DNA of 64,000 bases. Source: an uncultured bacterium (GTDB lineage: Bacteria > Chloroflexota > Anaerolineae > J036 > Brachytrichaceae). The notes under the pieces are model-generated. The model made no database searches and had not been told where the DNA came from. It saw nothing but the letters and a program-made list of their open reading frames with translations. The stretch spans positions 1 to 64,000 of the forward strand of contig CAIXPS010000101.1 in NCBI GenBank assembly GCA_903921365.1, written 5' to 3'. Each line of letters opens with the position of its first letter. The stretch's first letter is position 1. The position numbers and the translations under genes are program-made. Of the stretch, positions 52,292 through 60,732 are shown piece by piece.

Positions 52292-53470
52292 ATGGCTCTT
52301 AATAAACGAACAATTAAGGATTTACTACCCCTCGCCGGGAAGCGCGTTTTGCTGCGCGTTGACTTCAACGTGCCAATCAAGAACGGCGTAATCGGTGATG
52401 ACACCCGCATCCGCGCCGCGCTTCCAACCATTCAATTCATCATTGCCAACGGCGCATCTGCCGTGCTGATGTCGCACCTGGGCCGCCCCAAGGGCGTGGA
52501 TCTGTCACAGAGCACGAAACCCGCCGCTGTGCGCCTGGCCGAACTGCTCGGTATGCCGGTGAAGTTCGCCGAGGACTGCGTCGGCCCGGTCGCGGAAGCG
52601 GCCGCGCAGGCGTTGCAGCCGGGCGAAGTGCTGTTGCTTGAGAACCTGCGCTTCCACAAGGAAGAGGAGAAGAATGACCCGAATTTCGCCAAGCAACTCG
52701 CGGCGCTGGGCGATGTGTATGTGGATGATGCGTTCGGCAGCGCCCACCGCGCGCACGCGTCCGTCGAAGCAGTGGCGCACTTCCTGCCCGCAGCGGCCGG
52801 TTTCCTGATGGAAAAGGAAATCAACTTTCTCGGCGGCATCCTGAGCGCGCCGGAGCATCCGCTCGTCGCGATTCTCGGCGGCGCCAAGATCAGCGATAAG
52901 CTGCCCGTGATCAATAACCTGCTCCCGCTGGCGGACGTGCTGATCATCGGCGGCGGCATGGCGAACACCTTCCTCAAGGCCGAGGGCTATGAGATGGGCG
53001 ACTCGCTCGTCGAAGCTGACGCGATTGACAAGGCGCGCGAACTGCTGGCGTGCTGCAGCGGTAAGCTCATGCTCCCGCTCGATGTGGTCGTCGCAGATGC
53101 ATTCAGCAACGACGCGAATAGCGAAGTCGTGTCGGTCGGCCAGGTCAAGCCCGGCTGGCGCATTCTGGATATCGGCCCGCACACTACTGCGCACTACGCT
53201 GATGCCCTGCGTAACGCAAAGATGATCCTGTGGAACGGCCCGATGGGCGTGTTCGAGATGCCTAAGTTTGCAGCGGGCACAACTGCCATCGCCAAGGCCG
53301 TGGCCGCCACATCGGCGATTACCGTAATCGGCGGCGGCGACTCGGTCGCGGCGGTCGAGAAGGCTGGCGTGGCGGACAAGATCACCCACATCAGCACCGG
53401 CGGCGGCGCGTCGCTCGAATTCCTCGAGGGCAAGACGCTCCCCGGCGTGGCAGTGTTGCCCGATAAGTGA
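52292..53470 (+). CDS. pgk: Phosphoglycerate kinase
   Basis: 392 residues. GGAGG lies 5 bases before the ATG at 52292. [71 protein letters not shown] and [14 protein letters not shown] cover the whole PGK signature set. It makes ATP from 1,3-bisphosphoglycerate in glycolysis. No gapA or tpiA is adjacent. A terminator follows. Confidence 0.98.
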   Translation: MALNKRTIKDLLPLAGKRVLLRVDFNVPIKNGVIGDDTRIRAALPTIQFIIANGASAVLMSHLGRPKGVDLSQSTKPAAVRLAELLGMPVKFAEDCVGPVAEAAAQALQPGEVLLLENLRFHKEEEKNDPNFAKQLAALGDVYVDDAFGSAHRAHASVEAVAHFLPAAAGFLMEKEINFLGGILSAPEHPLVAILGGAKISDKLPVINNLLPLADVLIIGGGMANTFLKAEGYEMGDSLVEADAIDKARELLACCSGKLMLPLDVVVADAFSNDANSEVVSVGQVKPGWRILDIGPHTTAHYADALRNAKMILWNGPMGVFEMPKFAAGTTAIAKAVAATSAITVIGGGDSVAAVEKAGVADKITHISTGGGASLEFLEGKTLPGVAVLPDK

Positions 53471-53489
53471 TTCGGAACTAACAGCCAGC

Positions 53490-53530
53490 ACACCTGACAG
53501 GTCACTTAAGACTTGCCAGGTGTTTTTGTT
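53490..53530 (+). terminator. Terminator of pgk
   Basis: ACACCTGACAGGTC pairs with GACTTGCCAGGTGT (two G-U pairs in RNA) and is followed by TTTTTGTTT. It ends 8 bases before the next start codon. Confidence 0.85.
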
Positions 53531-53537
53531 TAACACC

Positions 53538-54047
53538 ATGACGCAATACGATATTGATGTCCTAACACCCGAACGAGTGGACTGGATCGATCGCGAGTTC
53601 GCCGCTGGCTTTTACGCCAAGCGGGCGGGATACTTCAGCGCCTGTCTGGCCGCACAGTTGCGCGGTGAACTGGTGCTGTTGCTCGCGCGCGATGATGAAG
53701 CACTACTGGGTTACCTGAAGGTTGTGTGGGAACCGGATTATCCCCCGTTCCGCGCGCAGGGCATCCCTGAAGTGCAGGACCTCAACGTCGTGACATCCGC
53801 GCGCCGGCGCGGGGTCGCCTCGCGGCTGATGGATCGCGCAGAGCACCTCATCGCGACGCGCAACCCGGTTGCAGGGATCGGCGTCGGGCTGCACCCCGGG
53901 TATGGGGCAGCGCAACGCATGTACGTCCTGCGCGGCTATGTGCCCGATGCTCTACCGATCACCTATCACGACGAGCCAGTGACGGAGTATCAGGCGGTCA
54001 TACTTGATGATGACCTGGTGTTGCACCTGACGAAGCAGCTACGATAA
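53538..54047 (+). CDS. GNAT-family N-acetyltransferase
   Basis: 169 residues from the ATG at 53538. GYLKVVWEPDYPPF and PEVQDLNVVTSARRRGVASRLMDRAEH make the GNAT core, with RRRGVAS as the acetyl-CoA binding loop (R/QxxGxG/A). PGYGAAQRMYVLRGYVPDALP is the usual C-terminal block. Acceptor unknown. It lies just after the pgk terminator and converges with the MFS gene. Confidence 0.9.
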   Translation: MTQYDIDVLTPERVDWIDREFAAGFYAKRAGYFSACLAAQLRGELVLLLARDDEALLGYLKVVWEPDYPPFRAQGIPEVQDLNVVTSARRRGVASRLMDRAEHLIATRNPVAGIGVGLHPGYGAAQRMYVLRGYVPDALPITYHDEPVTEYQAVILDDDLVLHLTKQLR

Positions 54048-54074
54048 ATGGCCGGCGAGCGGCGCACTCATAAA

Positions 54075-54210
54075 TCCCCTGCGAAGGTTGGACTTGCGCA
54101 TTACGAAGACCACCAAAATCCTTCGCAGGGCTGGTTACTCGTGACGCCAACTCTGCGAAGGGACACGCGATGGGTAACGGCTCGTGGAAGCAACCTTCGC
54201 AGGGGGGTTT
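54075..54210. repeat. Four CTGCGAAGG inverted repeats between convergent genes
   Basis: CTGCGAAGG cores lie at about 54080, 54120, 54153 and 54194 in alternating orientation. The outer pair (CCCCTGCGAAGGTTG at 54076-54090 and its exact complement at 54191-54205) can form a 15-bp stem, and the inner pair can also fold. GGGGGGTTTT follows the last arm. This fits a bidirectional terminator for the GNAT and MFS genes. Confidence 0.7.
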
Positions 54211-54214
54211 TGGC

Positions 54215-55468
54215 TTACGCAGTCACGGTCTCACCGGGTTTGACGCGACGGATGGTGATGTACACGAGGATGGCGCTGACGGTGAACAGGATGATATTCA
54301 GGATGAACGGCAGGCTGCGATTGGCTTGCGAGAGCAACCCGGCGATCCATCCGAAGGGCGAGGTGATCACGATCACCGCCACATACATCATCGCCATGAT
54401 GCGCGCGCGTTCTTTCGCATCCACGGTGACCACGGTCAACTTATCGAGCAGCGTAGTCGCCGCCGGCGTGCTAAAGGCCTCGATCACAGTGGACACGATG
54501 AGCAGCAGGTAGTCGCCGGACGAGACAATGATCAACAGCACCTGGCTGATGATCAGCCCGATGAGTCCCCACAGCATCGGCTTGCGCGTGTCCATATAGC
54601 GCAGGCGCGGCATCAAGACGAAGTAGAAGATGAGCATGACGACTGAACGGGCGAAGGTGAAGATCACCAGATGCTCCGCGGGGATGCCCAGCTTCTCAGT
54701 AACGAGGATCGACCAGAAAGTGCCCTTGATCATCCAGCAAATGTTGAGCAGCACCATGAGGCCAGCGGTCACCATTGTCGCGGGCGTGCGCACCAGCTTC
54801 TTCAGCACGCTGAACGATTCACCGAGGACGGAGAAGAGCGGCTGATTGCGCGTTTCGTGCATACGCACCACGCCCTGCTGCGTTTCCTTCACCAGGAAGT
54901 TCATCACCACGAACTTGGCGGTCATCATGACGAACGAGAGGACGTACAACCCGCGCATGGTGGGGACGAGTGAGAACTTGTCGATCAGCAGCCCGGTGAC
55001 CGGAGAGACGAACGCCGTGATCAACCCAGCGATGTAGATCCACGACCACACATCGACCAGCAGGTTATGATCGGTATCCTCGACCAGCAGACACGTCCAC
55101 GAGTTGGCCGTGACGCGCCACACGGCGTTGACGACGGCCGCCAGGAAGAAGTAGTTGATGTCCTGCGCGACGGCCCAGATCAAACACGGGACGCTCCACG
55201 AGATGATGTCGAAGATCAACGTCGTGCGCTTGCGCCCGAGCTTGTCGGTAATCGCGCCGCTGATCAGCATCCAGAATGTCTGGAAGATCATTCCGATGCT
55301 GGTGATCAGCCCGATTTCAGCGTCTTTGATGCCGAAGGCCAGCATGTAGATTGAGACATATGGAGCGTACAGGTTGAATGGAATCGCCCACAGGGCTTCG
55401 GTGTAGACGCACCCACGGGCGTTGCCGCGCAGGTTTCGGAGAGTTGTAATGAAGGGATGTGTTGTCAT
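54215..55468 (-). CDS. MFS transporter
   Basis: 417 residues with 12 predicted helices. SGAITDKLGRKRTTLIFDII is the conserved loop-2/3 motif of the major facilitator superfamily (GxxxDxxGRK). The half-way loop (about 200-225, LVKETQQGVV) is charged. A TATAAT (minus strand, 55484-55489) lies 15 bases upstream of the ATG. Substrate unknown; not close to the sugar transporter at 3814. Confidence 0.9.
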   Translation of the reverse strand: MTTHPFITTLRNLRGNARGCVYTEALWAIPFNLYAPYVSIYMLAFGIKDAEIGLITSIGMIFQTFWMLISGAITDKLGRKRTTLIFDIISWSVPCLIWAVAQDINYFFLAAVVNAVWRVTANSWTCLLVEDTDHNLLVDVWSWIYIAGLITAFVSPVTGLLIDKFSLVPTMRGLYVLSFVMMTAKFVVMNFLVKETQQGVVRMHETRNQPLFSVLGESFSVLKKLVRTPATMVTAGLMVLLNICWMIKGTFWSILVTEKLGIPAEHLVIFTFARSVVMLIFYFVLMPRLRYMDTRKPMLWGLIGLIISQVLLIIVSSGDYLLLIVSTVIEAFSTPAATTLLDKLTVVTVDAKERARIMAMMYVAVIVITSPFGWIAGLLSQANRSLPFILNIILFTVSAILVYITIRRVKPGETVTA

Positions 55469-55520
55469 CTATGTTCGGACATGATTATAGTTGTCCCTGC
55501 GAATTCGGAAAAAGACAATG

Positions 55521-55587
55521 AAACGCAAAGAGGCGAAGACCACGAAGCATTCCTAATTATCTTCGCGGTCTTCGCCCCTTCGCGTTT
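55521..55587. repeat. Long imperfect inverted repeat after leuS
   Basis: A 27-base arm AAACGCAAAGAGGCGAAGAC... (55521-55547) pairs with the arm at 55561-55587 with three transition mismatches and a 13-base loop. It starts 15 bp past the leuS stop and on the minus strand is followed by CATTGTCTTTTTCC, so it can act as the leuS terminator. The arm resembles dispersed AAACGC(G/A)AAG intergenic repeats. Confidence 0.75.
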
Positions 55588-55601
55588 AGATTCGTGGTCT
55601 G

Positions 55602-58367
55602 CTATACCACGATGTTGACCAGCCGCCCAGGCACATACCGCACCATCTTCGGCGTGCCCGCGCCGATGTAGCGCTGCGCGCCCTCGGTCGCCAGCGCCGC
55701 GGCGCGCACAATGGACTCGTCGGCGCCCGCAGCGACGACGATGCGATCGCGCACTTTGCCGTTAACCTGCACGACGATGGTGATCTCGTCCTCCTTCGCC
55801 GCCGCAACATCCACGACCGGGAAAGGTTGCTTGTGGATGCTGTAGGCGTGACCGGTGCGCTGCCACAGTTCTTCGGCCATGTGCGGCCCGACCGGCGCGA
55901 CCAGATGGAGCAGGATATCGATGGCCTCGGCCCATTCGGGGCTGCCGTACAGCCCGGCGTCGCGCGCCTTGTACAGCGCATTGGTGAACTCCATTAGCGC
56001 CGACACCGCCGTGTTGAAGCTGAAGCTGGCCAGGTCGTGCTCGTAGCGCTGAATGGTCTGATGCGCAATGCGGCGCAGTTCGCGCGCGCTGAACTCGACC
56101 GGTTGACCCTTGTCTTCCTCAGGCGACAACACGATCCGCCAGACGCGTTCCAGCCAGCGGCGCACACCCGGCACGCCAGACGTGCTCCATGGCACCGTCT
56201 GTGAAAAGTCACTGATGAACATCTCGTAGCCGCGCAGCGCGTCCGCGCCGTGTTCGGCGATGACATCGTCAGGCGTAATCACATTGCCCTTCGACTTGCT
56301 CATCTTCTCGTAGTACTCGCGCCCCTTCTCATCCACCTTCTTCTGCGGCGACAGGATCATGCCCTGATTGCGCAATGACTTGAACGGCTCGATGAACGGC
56401 ACGACGCTCAGGTCGTATAACACCTTCGTCCACATGCGCGAATACAACAGGTGCAGCACCGCGTGTTCCGCGCCTCCGACGTACATATCCACCGGCAGCC
56501 AGTAGGCGATCTCACTGGGACTGAAGGGTGCGTTGTCATTGTGCGGATCGGAGAAGCGCATGTAATACCACGACGAACACGCCCACGTCGCCATCGTGTC
56601 CGTCTCACGGCGACCGCGCGGCGTATCCACAAAACCGGCGATGTTAGCCAGCGGCGACTCACCCGTGGCGGTTGGCTCATAGTTAGCCACAGGGGGCAAC
56701 TTCACCGGCAGTTCACTCTCGTCCACCGCGACCTCGCCGTCGGCGGTGTGAATAATCGGGATCGGCGTGCCCCAGTAGCGTTGGCGGCTGATCAGCCACG
56801 CGCGAATCTTGTAGTTCACGCGGCGCTTGCCCACGCCCTGCTCAGCCAGCCACGCAATCGTCTTGCGCACGCTCTCGCTGGCCGGCACGCCGGTGATCGG
56901 CCCGGAATTTACCATCACGCCTTCATTGGCTTCGTAGGCGGCGGTCATCTCTGAGGAGAGAGATTCGAGATTCGAGATTCGAGATTGGCTGTCTGATGAA
57001 TCCCTAATCTCGATTCTCGAATCTCCTTCTGGCATAACGACGATCTTGATCGGCAGGTTAAATTTGCGCGCGAACTCGAAGTCGCGTTGATCATGCGCAG
57101 GCACCGCCATGATCGCGCCGGTGCCATAGCCCATCAACACGTAGTCGGCCACCCACACCGGAATCGGCTCGCCATTGACCGGGTTCGTGGCATACGCGCC
57201 CGTGAACACGCCCGTCTTCTCCTTGTGTTCGGCAGTGCGCTGCTCTTCGGTCTCGCCCTTGGCATAGGCCTGATACTTCTCCACCGCCTCACGCTGCTCT
57301 GGCGTGGTGATCGCACCCACCAGCGGATGTTCTGGCGACAGCACCATAAACGTCGCACCCCACAAGGTGTCGGGGCGGGTGGTGTAAACAGAGATGAGAG
57401 CTGGGGGATGGGAGATGGGAGATTTGCCATGTGAAGCGTCTAATCTCAAATCTCTAATCTCAAATCTCACCTCCGCGCCTTCGCTCTTACCGATCCAGTT
57501 GCGCTGCATCTTGACGATCTTCTCCGGCCAGTCGACCGTGTCCAGATCGTTGATCAGCCGGTCGGCGTAGGCCGTGATGCGGAAGAACCACTGGCGGATC
57601 ACCTTCTTCTCGACCAGCGCACCGCTGCGCCAGGCGCGCCCGTTTTCGACCTCTTCGTCAGCGACCACCACCTTGTCGACCGGGTCCCAGTTGACCTGCG
57701 TTTCAGTTCGGAAGGCCAGGCGGTAGTTCATCAAATAGGCGTTCTGCTCACGCCGGCTCATGGCGTTCCACTCGGCGGCGGTGACGGACGGCGCGCCTTT
57801 GGTAATCACACCCACCTGCTCGGGGTGCGCATCGATGTAGTCAAAGATAACGGCGCTGCCGACTTGCGACAGCTCGCGCTCCAGGTCGCTGATCGGCGCG
57901 GCCTTGTTCAGGCGCGGGTCATACCACGACTTGAAAATCTGCACGAAGATCCACTGCGTCCAGTGGTAATAATCGTCGTGCGCGCTGTTCAGCAGGCGCG
58001 ACCAGTCGTAGCTCAACCCCATCAGTTTGTACTGGCGAACATAGTTGGCCGAGTAGCGCTCGTTCAGATCGTGCGGGTTGGCCTTGAGCTTGATCGCAGC
58101 GTTTTCGGTTGGCAGGCCGAAGGCGTCAAACCCCATTGGATGGAGCACGTTATAGCCTTTCATGCGGTAATAACGCGCCACAACATCCGTCGGCACGTAA
58201 TTGCGCGCATGCCCCACCGACATCCCCTCTCCGGACGGGTACGGGTAGAAGTCCAGGATGTAATACTTGGGCTTATCCCCGGCCGGCTCAGACTCATACA
58301 GGCGATCCGCCTCCCAGCGCGCCTGCCACTTCGGCTCGATTTCCTGCGGTATGTATCTGTCTGCCAT
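55602..58367 (-). CDS. leuS: Leucyl-tRNA synthetase with two repeat-derived insertions
   Basis: 921 residues from the ATG at 58367, which has AGGAGAAGG upstream; an open stretch to 58400 is the leader. Signatures: YPYPSGEGMSVGHARNY (HIGH region), NWIGKSEG, VYTTRPDT and MGYGTGAIMAVPAHDQRD of the CP1 editing domain, and MSKSKG (KMSKS). Length and order fit bacterial LeuRS. Two peptides have no counterpart in normal LeuRS: about residues 300-325 (FEIRDLRLDASHGKSP...) and 446-470 (DSRIEIRDSSDSQSRIS...). They are encoded by AATCTC/GAGATT repeat clusters and stay in frame. Both lie in the editing domain. Expression is set by the upstream T-box. Confidence 0.97.
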   Translation of the reverse strand: MADRYIPQEIEPKWQARWEADRLYESEPAGDKPKYYILDFYPYPSGEGMSVGHARNYVPTDVVARYYRMKGYNVLHPMGFDAFGLPTENAAIKLKANPHDLNERYSANYVRQYKLMGLSYDWSRLLNSAHDDYYHWTQWIFVQIFKSWYDPRLNKAAPISDLERELSQVGSAVIFDYIDAHPEQVGVITKGAPSVTAAEWNAMSRREQNAYLMNYRLAFRTETQVNWDPVDKVVVADEEVENGRAWRSGALVEKKVIRQWFFRITAYADRLINDLDTVDWPEKIVKMQRNWIGKSEGAEVRFEIRDLRLDASHGKSPISHPPALISVYTTRPDTLWGATFMVLSPEHPLVGAITTPEQREAVEKYQAYAKGETEEQRTAEHKEKTGVFTGAYATNPVNGEPIPVWVADYVLMGYGTGAIMAVPAHDQRDFEFARKFNLPIKIVVMPEGDSRIEIRDSSDSQSRISNLESLSSEMTAAYEANEGVMVNSGPITGVPASESVRKTIAWLAEQGVGKRRVNYKIRAWLISRQRYWGTPIPIIHTADGEVAVDESELPVKLPPVANYEPTATGESPLANIAGFVDTPRGRRETDTMATWACSSWYYMRFSDPHNDNAPFSPSEIAYWLPVDMYVGGAEHAVLHLLYSRMWTKVLYDLSVVPFIEPFKSLRNQGMILSPQKKVDEKGREYYEKMSKSKGNVITPDDVIAEHGADALRGYEMFISDFSQTVPWSTSGVPGVRRWLERVWRIVLSPEEDKGQPVEFSARELRRIAHQTIQRYEHDLASFSFNTAVSALMEFTNALYKARDAGLYGSPEWAEAIDILLHLVAPVGPHMAEELWQRTGHAYSIHKQPFPVVDVAAAKEDEITIVVQVNGKVRDRIVVAAGADESIVRAAALATEGAQRYIGAGTPKMVRYVPGRLVNIVV
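56955..57030 (-). repeat. GAGATTC/AATCTCG palindromic repeat inserted in leuS
   Basis: GAGATTCGAGATTCGAGATT on one side and AATCTCGATTCTCGAATCTC on the other form an imperfect palindrome within the leuS reading frame. It encodes about 23 extra residues between MPEG and the AAYEANEG block. The frame is kept. Confidence 0.75.
57388..57472 (-). repeat. Second GAGAT/AATCTC repeat inserted in leuS
   Basis: GGGAGATGGGAGATTTG and, 20 bases later, CTAATCTCAAATCTCTAATC form another imperfect palindrome in frame. It encodes about 25 residues between NWIGKSEG and VYTTRPDT, where other LeuRS proteins have a short loop. It is similar to, but not the same as, the insertion at 56955. Confidence 0.75.
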
Positions 58368-58382
58368 TTGACCTTCTCCTGG

Positions 58383-58427
58383 AAAATGAAAAAGACCCAC
58401 TCATCCTTATCAGGGACGAGTGGGCCC
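58383..58427 (-). terminator. T-box-controlled terminator of leuS
   Basis: On the minus strand CCCACTCGTCCC and GGATGAGTGGG form the stem, followed by TCTTTTTCATTTT. It lies between the T-box antiterminator and the leuS ribosome-binding site, so it stops transcription when tRNA-Leu is charged. Confidence 0.9.
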
Positions 58428-58660
58428 GTGGTACCACCCTGGTTTGTGGCAGCATATGCCGCCACCTCAAGTGCGCGTTAACGGGCGCAACCCCGGCAAC
58501 AGCTACATGCGCACATGTTCACTGCTGCGGCTCACGGACGAGTTCGACTTGGGACACTATTGTCATGCGCTCCTTGTGGCGCTGCGCCGGGCTCACACCT
58601 TGCTCTCCCGACTCGCTGCAAGGAAGGTCTACTACTTCCGCTCAATGCCGTTACATATAA
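58388..58660 (-). promoter_or_regulatory. T-box riboswitch leader of leuS (Leu specifier CTC)
   Basis: The minus strand carries, in order, an AGTAGTAG segment (near 58633), the stem I bulge GCAGCGAGTCGGG, the apical GGTGTGAGCCC, a specifier region GAACTCGTCC with CTC (Leu) at 58540-58542, and the antiterminator box AGGGTGGTACCACG (58427-58440). TGGT in the box pairs with ACCA, as needed for tRNA-Leu with discriminator A. Uncharged tRNA-Leu should favour read-through into leuS. Stem I and the box are clear; the exact 5' end is not. Confidence 0.93.
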
Positions 58661-58662
58661 AA

Positions 58663-58738
58663 GTGGACCTGAGGGGATTCGAACCCCTGACCTTCTCAAT
58701 GCCATTGAGACGCGCTCCCAACTGCGCTACAGGCCCAC
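58663..58738 (-). tRNA. tRNA-Ala (GGC)
   Basis: A 76-base cloverleaf on the minus strand. Acceptor arms GTGGGCC/GGTCCAC pair with one G-U. The D arm is TAGCGCAGTTGGGAGCGC; the anticodon arm is TCTCA-ATGGCAT-TGAGA with anticodon GGC; the T arm is CAGGGGTTCGAATCCCCT. The CCA end is not encoded. It lies directly upstream of the leuS T-box leader in the same direction. Confidence 0.93.
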
Positions 58739-58810
58739 TAAACCAGCTTCAACATTCTAGCCGCAACTCGCGTGGTTGTCAAATGGTAACGCGAACTCAT
58801 GGCGCCCGGT

Positions 58811-58816
58811 TATAAT
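58811..58816 (+). promoter_or_regulatory. Candidate -10 element of a leaderless promoter
   Basis: TATAAT 10 bases before the ATG at 58827. With normal spacing the transcript would start within about 4 bases of the start codon. Confidence 0.5.
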
Positions 58817-58826
58817 CTCCCCTCAC

Positions 58827-59270
58827 ATGAGCGAACACACGCTGTGCCCTAACTGCGGCAGCTATAAGGTCACAACAAAATCGAAGATCAAGGGTTATGC
58901 CTACGTGACGCGCCCGATGGGGTCGCGCGCATGGATGTTCAACGTGGCGGGATTCGCCGGGCTGCATCTGCTGTTAATGGTGCAATTGATGTACATTTTC
59001 CGCCTGAACCTGGGGTTGGCGGCCATTGTGGTAGCGGTTTTCGCCGGGCTGATCCTGTGGTCAAAAGGCCCCCGCACCCGGCTGTTCAAGCGCCAATATC
59101 TCGACCGTATCCCGACAGATGGCGTCTATCGCCATACGTGCGCCCTGTGCAACTATCAGTGGGTGTGGCACACCGGAACGCCAAAGCCCACGGTCCATGT
59201 GCGTCCTGAACTGGTGATGCAAGGGGCCGAACGGCTGTGGGGCAAGCGCCGCCGCAAAGAGTCAACATAA
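58827..59270 (+). CDS. Membrane protein with N-terminal zinc ribbon
   Basis: 147 residues from the ATG at 58827; earlier in-frame starts overlap the tRNA side and lack support. TLCPNCGSYKV at the start and HTCALCNYQW near the end give two CxxC pairs, likely one zinc site. Two membrane helices (about 40-58 and 62-80) lie between them. No family was recognised. It may be a small membrane-bound metal-binding or sensor protein. Confidence 0.75.
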   Translation: MSEHTLCPNCGSYKVTTKSKIKGYAYVTRPMGSRAWMFNVAGFAGLHLLLMVQLMYIFRLNLGLAAIVVAVFAGLILWSKGPRTRLFKRQYLDRIPTDGVYRHTCALCNYQWVWHTGTPKPTVHVRPELVMQGAERLWGKRRRKEST

Positions 59271-59274
59271 AAAA

Positions 59275-59303
59275 CCTCCGGATCCGCTAGGTGGATCCGG
59301 AGG
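59275..59303 (-). terminator. Terminator of the GH16 gene (bidirectional)
   Basis: Perfect 11-bp stem CCTCCGGATCC/GGATCCGGAGG with a 7-base loop between convergent genes. On the minus strand it is followed by TTTTTT, so it ends the GH16 transcript; for the plus strand there is no T-run. Confidence 0.9.
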
Positions 59304-59336
59304 GCTTGTCTGTCGTCCGTCGCACTCCCCGTGGTT

Positions 59337-60176
59337 TTATCGCGAGTAGACCCGCACATAATCAACGTACATACTCTGCGGGAAAGCCGTCGTGCTGTCC
59401 GGGCTGCCGGGCCAGCTTCCACCTACCGCCACATTAAAGATGATGTAGAACGGCTTGTTGAAGACCCACGTCGATCCTGCCGGCATGTTGGCCTTGTTGA
59501 TCGTCTGGAAAAGGGTGTTGTCCACGTAGAACCGCACAGCATCTGTTTCCCACTCAACGGCGTAAATATGATAATCGTTGGAGAAGGAGACGTTTCCGGG
59601 CAATGTGTATGCCATTCCGACCTTAGCGTCGCTGCTTGTGCCGGGCATGTGGATCGTGCTGACGATCGACGCATCCTTGTTCACGTGCTCCATAACGTCG
59701 ATCTCGCCGCTCTGCGGCCAGCCCGCCGTATCAATGTCAGCACCGAGCAGCCAGAACGCCGGCCATATGCCTTTTCCATATGGGATCTTCATGCGCGCTT
59801 CATAGCGGCCATAAGTCATGGTGAACTTGCCTTGCGTCTTGATGCGCGCCGAAGTGTACTGGTTGCCACTGTAGTTTTCCTTCTTAGCGGTGATAACCAT
59901 ATTGCCGTTCTGCTTTGAGACGTTGGTTGTGCGGTTGGTGTAGTTCTGCAACTCGGTTCCGTTGCCCCATTTCCCGCCGGTGTCATACGTCCACTTGGCC
60001 GGGTCCATCGCGGAACCATTCGCGCCATTGAAATCATCCGACCAAACCAGGTTCCAAGTTCCGGCGGCCGGCGCAGCAGCCTGGGCGGCCTGGGTTCCAA
60101 ACGCTGTCTGGGCAAACAACGAAATCAGCAATGAAGCAGCGGTGATTGTGAGTGTGATTTTTGATCGGTTAAGCAT
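59337..60176 (-). CDS. Secreted GH16 endo-beta-1,3-glucanase (laminarinase-like)
   Basis: 279 residues with a signal peptide (about 1-34). VWSDDFNG opens the GH16 jelly roll, and SGEIDVMEHV (157-165) holds the catalytic residues: nucleophile Glu158, Asp160 and acid/base Glu163, with the extra residue between that marks laminarinases. GKGIWPAFWLLG and NVAVGGSWPG are the other family blocks. It should cut beta-1,3-glucans such as laminarin outside the cell. A palindrome 120 bp upstream (60294-60312) is a possible operator. Confidence 0.95.
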   Translation of the reverse strand: MLNRSKITLTITAASLLISLFAQTAFGTQAAQAAAPAAGTWNLVWSDDFNGANGSAMDPAKWTYDTGGKWGNGTELQNYTNRTTNVSKQNGNMVITAKKENYSGNQYTSARIKTQGKFTMTYGRYEARMKIPYGKGIWPAFWLLGADIDTAGWPQSGEIDVMEHVNKDASIVSTIHMPGTSSDAKVGMAYTLPGNVSFSNDYHIYAVEWETDAVRFYVDNTLFQTINKANMPAGSTWVFNKPFYIIFNVAVGGSWPGSPDSTTAFPQSMYVDYVRVYSR

Positions 60177-60546
60177 CCTATTATCCCTTTCGCCCTGCAG
60201 CAGGCTTTTTTTGTGTCGGCGCTGCGGTGCGATCTAGGATGATTATGCGGATGTTATTCGCGATAGATATAAGCTAAATTGCTGAAATCACCTATTAATG
60301 ACTATCATTAATAATAGTTTTACGTGTAGTTAAGGATATACGCGAAACCGCTTACAGGCACTTCGGGGGATTTCCAGAACTGCCTGGGGTGTTGGGACAA
60401 AACTCCCCTCCCGGGATATGGTTGAATTCCCGGTTTGCACCGCACTTCTCTAGTTGTTTGCCGTGTCGCTTGACCACCCTGCACGGGTGTGGCGGCATTA
60501 CTTCAATGATTGCGCCGGAAAAAACCTCGTGAATACGCGGTTGCGC
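60177..60546. other. Gene-free region between the GH16 and CsbD genes
   Basis: No credible gene. The GH16-proximal part is A/T-rich and carries the perfect palindrome at 60294-60312; the rest (60340-60546) is a G/C-rich stretch with no recognised feature. Confidence 0.5.
60294..60312. promoter_or_regulatory. Perfect palindrome, probable operator
   Basis: ATTAATGACTATCATTAAT has perfect 8-base arms around CTA, within the A/T-rich region about 120 bp before the GH16 start codon. Its size fits a dimeric repressor site. Regulator unknown. Confidence 0.5.
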
Positions 60547-60732
60547 CTAAAGTCGTTCCACTTCCTGTTCAGCGCGCTCGCGGCTGTAGCCATATTTCTC
60601 CTGCAGCAGGCCAACGAACTTGTCGTACTGACCATTCACCTTGTCCAGGTCGTCATCGGTGCGATTGCCCCACGCAACTTTGATCTGTCCACGCATTTGC
60701 TTCCACTTACCTGAAAAGATGTCCGAATTCAT
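60547..60732 (-). CDS. CsbD-family general stress protein
   Basis: 61 residues from the ATG at 60732, with GGAGGAG upstream; a longer open frame lacks support. NSDIFSGKWKQMRGQIKVAWG and KYGYSRERAEQEVERL are the CsbD/YjbJ hallmarks. The protein is small, charged and helical. Homologues are induced by stress; molecular role is not known. Confidence 0.92.
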   Translation of the reverse strand: MNSDIFSGKWKQMRGQIKVAWGNRTDDDLDKVNGQYDKFVGLLQEKYGYSRERAEQEVERL

